The notes below the pieces were generated by a model, which saw only the letters and a program-made list of their open reading frames with translations, was not told where the DNA came from and searched no databases. A stretch of 64,000 nt of DNA from Roridomyces roridus (lineage: Eukaryota; Basidiomycota; Agaricomycetes; Agaricales; Mycenaceae). Both the position numbers and the translations under genes were made by a program. Positions 58,699-64,000 of this stretch are shown piece by piece. Within the stretch, counting starts at the first letter, position 1. The number at the start of each line of letters is the position of its first letter. The stretch is from contig JARKIF010000021.1 of NCBI GenBank assembly GCA_029378245.1, positions 310,001 through 374,000 of the forward strand. Direction: 5' to 3'.

Positions 58699-59619
58699 AT
58701 GCTCCCCTCCTCAGCCCCATCCTTCCCCTCGTACTGGTCTCCCAACCCTCAAGATCTGACGGAGGTCTTGCCCAACCTTTTCCTCGGAAGGCAGGGGTTG
58801 AAGTTTTGCGGTTCCCGAAGAGTAGCTGAATTTGATATCCATCAGCGACTCCGCGGCGCAAAATGTGGAGCTGCTACGAACCAAGGGAATCACGCATATT
58901 CTCTCTGTGTTGATACAAGACCCTGCACGGACTGAAGAGCTCAAACGGGATGACTTTAAGAGGATGAATATTCCAGTGCAGGACTGGCCGGACCAGGTGA
59001 GATTTGTGAGACCTGAGGAAGGGTATTCTAAACATTCGGACCAGGAACTGTTGACACACTTCAAACCAGCGAATTCATTCATTGACGACGCGCGCATAAT
59101 TGCTGGACAGGGTGTTCTCGTTCACTGGTTAGCTTCTTGTAAATCGTTCAGCAGTCGATTCTCATACCTGTATCCAGCCATATGGGAGTCTCCCGGAGTG
59201 CGACAGTCGTAGCCGCATACTGTAAGCCGTCTGAATCAAAACTTCCCTCACAAAAGTCGATTTTTCTTCTACCAGTGATGGCCTCCTATCCGGAAACCCA
59301 CCACAACCACATCTCCGCTATCACCTTCCTCAAATCCCGACGTCCAATAGTCCAACCGAACTCTGGCTTTGTCGACCAGCTGGCGTTGTACGGCCGATGC
59401 GACTGTAATATGGACGATCATTCGAACGCCGTGGAGGCATGGCGTGCAGTTCGACATCGGGCTTGGGAGAGCCGCGTTGATAGGATCAATTTCAAGAGGA
59501 AGGAAGATTCCCGAGCGAGTGCTACTAGGCAGACTCGACAACGCGGCTCATGTTCATCAGGGCGGAGCTCGGGAATATTGCGGAGGATATCGCAGTGGGC
59601 TGTGTGTGTCTTTGGTTAG
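58699..59619 (+). CDS. Dual-specificity protein phosphatase
   Basis: Removes phosphate from Tyr and Ser/Thr residues. The start at ATG 58699 gives MLPSSAPSFPSYWSPNPQDL and LTEVLPNLFLGS; intron 1 (58791-58845) has a GC donor (AAG|GCAGGG) and joins LFLG-S-DSAAQNVELLR in frame. ITHILSVL and NIPVQDWPDQELLTHF follow, with the general-acid Asp in the QDWPD region. The active-site signature HCxxxxxR is assembled across an intron as VHC-HMGVSRSATVVAAY, with Cys and Arg both present. The usual tail block reads ITFLKSRRPIVQPNSGFVDQL. Exons 1 and 2 are 92 and 151 bp. The basic C-terminal extension is unconserved. Length (about 220 residues) fits small atypical DSPs such as the yeast Yvh1/DUSP12-like and DUSP22-like groups, but no zinc-binding tail is visible. 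Confidence 0.9.
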
Positions 59620-60418
59620 ATTTTCTTGGGTGTATGGATTTACTTGGGCGAGGTTCTGTTTATGATAGCAAACTTAGGTTGAAGATGACATACATGTCGG
59701 GAAGGTAAACAGCCTAGCGGAGCAGTTGTTTGGGAATCCGTGAGATGCATTGTGGCAATGGCAACCAAGAAGTTTGAAAGTTGAGGAGCAGAGACCCTGT
59801 TGGATGCATAATCAGGATGCCCGGTAACGCTCATCCTGTGGCATGGTGAATTTCCGAGTGGACCAATACTTTACGGCGTACATGGATGGCAGAGGGAGAA
59901 GGAGACTCAAGCACATACACATCGCCCTGCAGGCTGAGTCGTGGCATGACGATGGACACAGCCAGCTGCCTCGCAGATCCCGCAGCTGCATCAATGTTCG
60001 AATTCAATTCGGTGATGGCAATAAGGCAGTGAACGCGGGCTTTGCCATACCAAGTGAATGGTCCGAACATATGGATCGATGCCCGAAGCCACCGGCCAAC
60101 TCAGATAGATCCGAAAGTAGGGCAACCAACTCAGCTCAGTTCCTTGCCTGCGTGATGAATGTTGAACGTTGAATTGAGAGAGTGTGTCTGTGTTACAGCT
60201 CCGAGTATAAGATACAAAAGCATCTAGTAGTCAACTAGTAGTAGTAAGCGATAGACCGTCCGACAGATTTAATGATAGTAGATACATATGTACGATGCAA
60301 TGCAGTCTATGCACATACCAGGGTCCAGCTGGTCCTATTAGCAAGGAGAGGGAGCCACAAACGCACTTCCCCCAAGTCCGTCCACAGGTCGAATCGCCGA
60401 ACATAGCAGCGTTCACGG
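59620..60418. other. Intergenic between phosphatase and proline-rich gene B (convergent 3' ends)
   Basis: No gene was recognised. Runs CTAGTAGTCAACTAGTAGTAG at about 60223 form a short imperfect repeat. The two neighbouring genes converge here, so it should contain their terminators. Confidence 0.4.
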
Positions 60419-61560
60419 TTAATCCCGTTCCCGCTCCCGCTCCGTATCGACCCCATTTTCAACTCCATCAACTCCAGACCCCAACGGACCAGGCGACGAC
60501 CGTGCCGAGGAAACAAACATCGTCGACATGGCCGTCCGAACACGCGCCACCGTCCCCTGCGAAGATCTCGACGCGCGTTCCACCCGCAATTCAAAATCCA
60601 ATTCCGAATCCAGCACCACGCCAGAATCACCGCCGCTGCTGCCGCGTTCAAGAACCACCGCCGGAGCGCCGGCCCCTCCAGCCCGAACTTGCAAGGACGG
60701 CGCGAAGCTAAGTCCCCGGACCTCACGCTGCACGAGCCTGATCTCGCTCGCAGAGGACCGTGCCGTCATAGGATGCGAGGAGCGGTACGACGGCGTCGAG
60801 TTGGTGTTGCTTCGTGAAGGTGAATCGGAATTTGGGAAAGTAATTATAGGTGGATTGACATTCGGAGGCGGTAATGGAGGCGGTATTGGGGGTGGGTCCG
60901 GGATGCGTAAAATGCCTCTAGTGGGTGAGGTGGGTGATCTAGGTCCGGCGGGACGAGAGAGAGGGCGTATTGAACGTGCACGTGCACGTCCGAGCGAAGA
61001 GGTCCTCGGGAGAGGAGGGGCTCGAGGAGGGGGAGCAGGGTTAGAGCGCGGCAGACTGGAAGTGCGCGGTGGTGCTCGGATGGCTCGTCGCGTCGTGGAG
61101 ATTGGTAAGGGTGGAGTCGGAGGTAGAGGATCGCTCGGTGGACGTCCAGGCGGCGGATTGACGGCGGACGTGAATGAATTGGGTCGTGGGCTCTGCCGAG
61201 GCACGCCTGGCCCGGCACGCGACGCAGCTGAGGCACGTCTGTAATTCGGATCTGCCAGCGTGATGGGGCGTAGTACGGGTCGTGACCGCAGCGCTCGCCA
61301 TATCCGGCGTGTCCGCCTGACTCGCTCAATGACTGCGAGCAGGATGGTGAAAGCTACAGTGGAAATAACGATACTTGCGATTATGACAGGATTGTCGACA
61401 ACCGCACTGTGTTAATCGAGTCAGATTCTGCGGGGTAGGTTGGAAATGATACAACGCACTTGAATGTCGTTCCAGAGCGCGCGACGACCAGACGCGTGCT
61501 TTGGCTTCCAGACGCCGTCGTTGAATGCGGCGGGAGAGAAATTCCCGGGGTTCGTGCTCA
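60419..61560 (-). CDS. Single-pass membrane protein with proline-rich cytoplasmic tail (paralogue B), 5' end not resolved
   Basis: The stop is at 60419. Reading the minus strand, the exon ending at about 61463 carries GISLPPHSTTASGSQSTRLV and ARSGTTFN; an intron of about 50 bp follows, and then AVVDNPVIIASIVISTVAFT and ILLAVIE give the membrane helix, followed by ERVRRTRRIWRALRSRP as stop-transfer. The tail is Pro/Arg/Ser-rich (NPPPGRPPSDPLPPTPPLP) and ends with an EIRLVQREVRGLSFAP block, then a DSELDFELRVERASRSSQGT segment. Gene A at 21.9-23.5 kb has the same architecture, the same intron before the helix and the same QREV block, so the two are paralogues 37 kb apart. An upstream exon with the signal peptide is needed, because the frame meets a TGA at about 61557 next to a possible acceptor. 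Function unknown. Confidence 0.7.
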
Positions 61561-62639
61561 CGCGGGGCCAGTAGAATGTTTGTTATAAGGGCATCGCTCC
61601 CCTAGGCGACCAAACGTTCAGGATGCTTAAGTTTGAGTTAGATCGGTCCGTAAGTGTAGATCCGATTCCTTTCCTTCGAGAGCCACCCTGCCGGAAGCAA
61701 TGAGGCTTAAATAGCCGCATCGCCGGCAGTAATGCAGTAATTGCCGTTGGGAGACAACGAAAGCTTCTTGACTGTGGATCGAAGGGAACTGGGGTGTGAC
61801 TTTAAGATAGCAAATCGGGGAGCGCAACAGAAACAGATGCCCGTGTAACGGATACGTCGAAACCCTGTCAAAAGGCTTCTCGAAGGCACCAAGAGGCTGA
61901 GAGAATCAAATCCACTTACGGCTCCAGACAATTAATTGAATGAGTATGATGTATCCGAAATTTGCAGCCGTCAAGTGGAGGCCCCTCGACTTCCCTGGTA
62001 GCGAGGGTGGAGGTTTCAGGTTCGTCTTCTGCCGTTCTTCTTCTAGAACAAGGACAGGGGCAGAAAGCGGGCAGGAAACCCGAAGCAATGTCTAGATGAA
62101 ACGGTGAGGGGAGATGGAAAGATGGTTGCCAGTGGGAAAATGATGAGTGATCCGTGATACCGTCGGTGATGGCGTGGCGCAAGCGTGGCGGCGGCGGTGG
62201 CGCTCTGCTTATTTCCTCCTCAGCTGGTAGACGGAGAGTTCCATTCTTAGTCCACTGAAATTATGGATGCAATTTTTTCGTCTACATATTACTTGAAGGC
62301 ACCACCCTCCTTTCCAAATCCGAGTCAATTGAACGGCCAGGGAACTCCATAATTTCAACTGTGGACACAACAAGGACACAGGGTCGGGTGGACTGAGAGC
62401 TGGGTTGGCCAAGATTTGGCACTGAGGTTGCAATAAGGTGTTCATTTTCCTTGTTGAAGTTTGGCTGGATCTGTGATCCGAAATCAATCATCTGCGGCAT
62501 CCCAAATTGGCATGTGATAGCTGCACTTGCACCTTCACTTCCCCGTGACGTCTGAATCGCAGCGGTAGCCGGAACGCCCATCGGCCGCCGCAAGTCAATT
62601 ACAATCCTTCCCCGGATTTTGCTGTCCCTAACCACCACC
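61561..62639. other. Region upstream of both proline-rich gene B and acyl-CoA oxidase
   Basis: Expected to hold the 5' exon(s) of gene B and the divergent promoter of the acyl-CoA oxidase. Minus-strand frames at 61627-62182 show no clear signal peptide. No repeats or terminal inverted repeats were seen. Confidence 0.35.
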
Positions 62640-64000
62640 ATGCACTCACCGCACGACGCCAGCAAGCAGAATGCCATCGACATGGCTGCCGCACGCGCCA
62701 AGACGTCCATCAACGTCTCCGCCGTGCGCGACTTTCTTTACAGTGCGTCGGACGCCGACGGAGGGATACTTGTACTTGCTCACGATGCTGTAGACGGCGC
62801 TGCGCAGTGGCAGAACCGAGAGAGGGTGTCCAAGATTCTCGCCAGCGATCCTTTGTTCAACAAATCTCAGCGGTGAGTGTCCATCTGCGACGTGGTGTCC
62901 CTAATTAAAGGGTCAGGCCATTCCTGACACGCAAGGAGCTTTACATCCGTGGTCAAGCGCTCACGAATCGTCTGGACGAGCTCGCGGAGACGCACAAGTG
63001 GACACCGGAGGACATCCAGCTGGCTTTCAGTGTCGTGAGTGACGAAGGGTTGCCTGTCACTCTACACAACATTGGTGGGTGTCTTTCTCCTTGTCTTCTC
63101 AGGCGGTATTCAAGCAAAAGCCAGCTTTCGAGCCGGTCTTCCACCTACAAGCATCCCCAGAACTCCTCTCCCAATACGGGGACCTTATCGCTAAACGCGG
63201 CATACTCGGGTGTTACCTGCAAACGGAGCTCGGGCACGGAACAAATGTCGGGCGGTTAGAGACAACGGCGACCTACATCCCCGAGACGCGCGAATTTGAG
63301 ATCCATTCTCCCACACTGACGAGTACCAAGTGGTGGATTGGGGCGTTGGGCAAGACGTCGACGCATGGGGTCGTACAGGCAAAACTTATCTTGCCTGGCG
63401 GCAAGGACGTCGGACCGCATTTGTTTTTCGTGCAGTTGAGGGATACAGGTACGTCTCTTTCTCTTCGCCTTCGAAGCTGCTAAACGAGGACAGAAACGCA
63501 TCAACCCCTCCCGGGTCGCGTCCTTGGCGACATTGGCCCTAAAGCCATGGCTGGGTTGGCCGCCATTGACAACGGTTTTGCACGCTTCACCCACGTTCGG
63601 ATTCCCAAATCACATATGCTGAGCAAGTTCGCGGGGGTGACGGACGAGGGCAAGTACGTTACGCCGCCGCATGCAAAGCTCAGCTACGGCGGGATGTTGT
63701 ACATCAGGAGTGGAATGGTCACTTCTGCGGGGTGGCTGGGCGCCAAAGGTGTGTGTGTGCCAAGTTACCTCCATTCTGTTCTCGCTGACTCCCCTCAGCT
63801 GCTACCGTAGCCATACGCTACGCCACCGTCCGCCGGCAAGGCACGCTCGACCCTGCTTCAGGCCTCGAATCCCAGGTCATCACCTACCCCTCTCTCCACG
63901 CTCGACTCCTCCCAATCCTCGCCCGCGCCTACGTCTTCATCGGGCTCGGTCGAGCTTTGTCGCGCTCTTTCGACGCCCTCGCGCGTGACCTCTCATCGGG
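62640..64000 (+). CDS. Acyl-CoA oxidase, 5' part (continues beyond the window)
   Basis: First enzyme of peroxisomal fatty-acid beta-oxidation, an FAD flavoprotein that makes trans-2-enoyl-CoA and H2O2. The start ATG 62640 gives MHSPHDASKQNAIDMAAARA, then RPFLTRKELYIRGQALTNRL, SPELLSQYGDLIAKRGILGC, YLQTELGHGTNVGRLETTAT and STKWWIGALGKTSTHGVVQA, the hallmark central region of ACOX proteins. GDIGPKAMAGLAAIDNGFAR, FTHVRIPKSHML and KLSYGGMLYIRSGMV follow. Introns include 63451-63495 and one near 63750-63799. The donor of the intron ending at 63102 is ambiguous (GTGAGT at about 63034 or GTCACT at about 63056), which changes whether a VSDEGLP segment is kept. The C-terminal peroxisome signal lies outside the window. 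A canonical housekeeping gene with no damage seen. Confidence 0.92.

Overview
The window reads as nuclear DNA of a filamentous basidiomycete, most likely an Agaricomycete. Genes are cut by many short introns of about 45-60 bp. Several families typical of mushroom-forming fungi are present: an aryl-alcohol-oxidase-like GMC oxidoreductase, a DUF6593 protein, a HET-like relic with the VWLDVLCLRQ motif, a ZZ zinc-finger/DUF7514-like protein, secreted epoxide hydrolases and a fungal Zn2Cys6 regulator. No rRNA, intact tRNA, CRISPR or prokaryotic operon was seen. Exon boundaries below were read by eye from splice sites, frame and family resemblance.

Layout. 1-6 kb: a GT1 UDP-glycosyltransferase that starts before the window and carries two transposon insertions, one harmless in an intron and one that stops the last exon, then a repeat-rich stretch with an epoxide-hydrolase fragment. 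6.2-12.1 kb: a Zn2Cys6 regulator (-) and a divergent epoxide hydrolase (+) with a damaged splice donor. 13.8-21.4 kb: a secreted cupin protein, a truncated HET-like gene, a DUF6593 protein and a GMC oxidoreductase. 21.9-23.5 kb: a proline-rich single-pass membrane protein with a paralogue at 60.4-61.6 kb. 25.3-33.2 kb: a short-chain dehydrogenase, the NAA10/ARD1 acetyltransferase, a degenerate array built partly from copies of the NAA10 3' end, and an aldo-keto reductase. 35.5-40.6 kb: a leucine-rich F-box-like protein, a ZZ-finger protein and a second, frameshifted epoxide hydrolase. 43.1-46.0 kb: a multi-pass membrane protein with a Tc1-type foldback MITE in an intron. 46.1-56.9 kb: a small membrane-protein gene split by a 9.9-kb element with long terminal inverted repeats. 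58.7-64 kb: a dual-specificity phosphatase, the second proline-rich membrane protein and the 5' part of an acyl-CoA oxidase.

How it fits together. NAA10, acyl-CoA oxidase and the phosphatase look like conserved housekeeping genes. The glycosyltransferase, epoxide hydrolases, GMC oxidase, SDR, AKR, cupin protein and Zn2Cys6 regulator look like an accessory oxidation/detoxification or secondary-metabolism neighbourhood, but no backbone synthase is visible, so a single pathway is not shown. The clearest signal is mobile-element activity. At least four insertions can be placed to the base by target duplication, and in three of them removing the insert regenerates a normal-sized intron or an open reading frame. 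The most unusual items are the 9.9-kb nested-palindrome element with GGTATACC-rich arrays and no recognised transposase, and a cluster of more than 20 tRNA T-arm/B-box-like motifs between about 16 and 37 kb.
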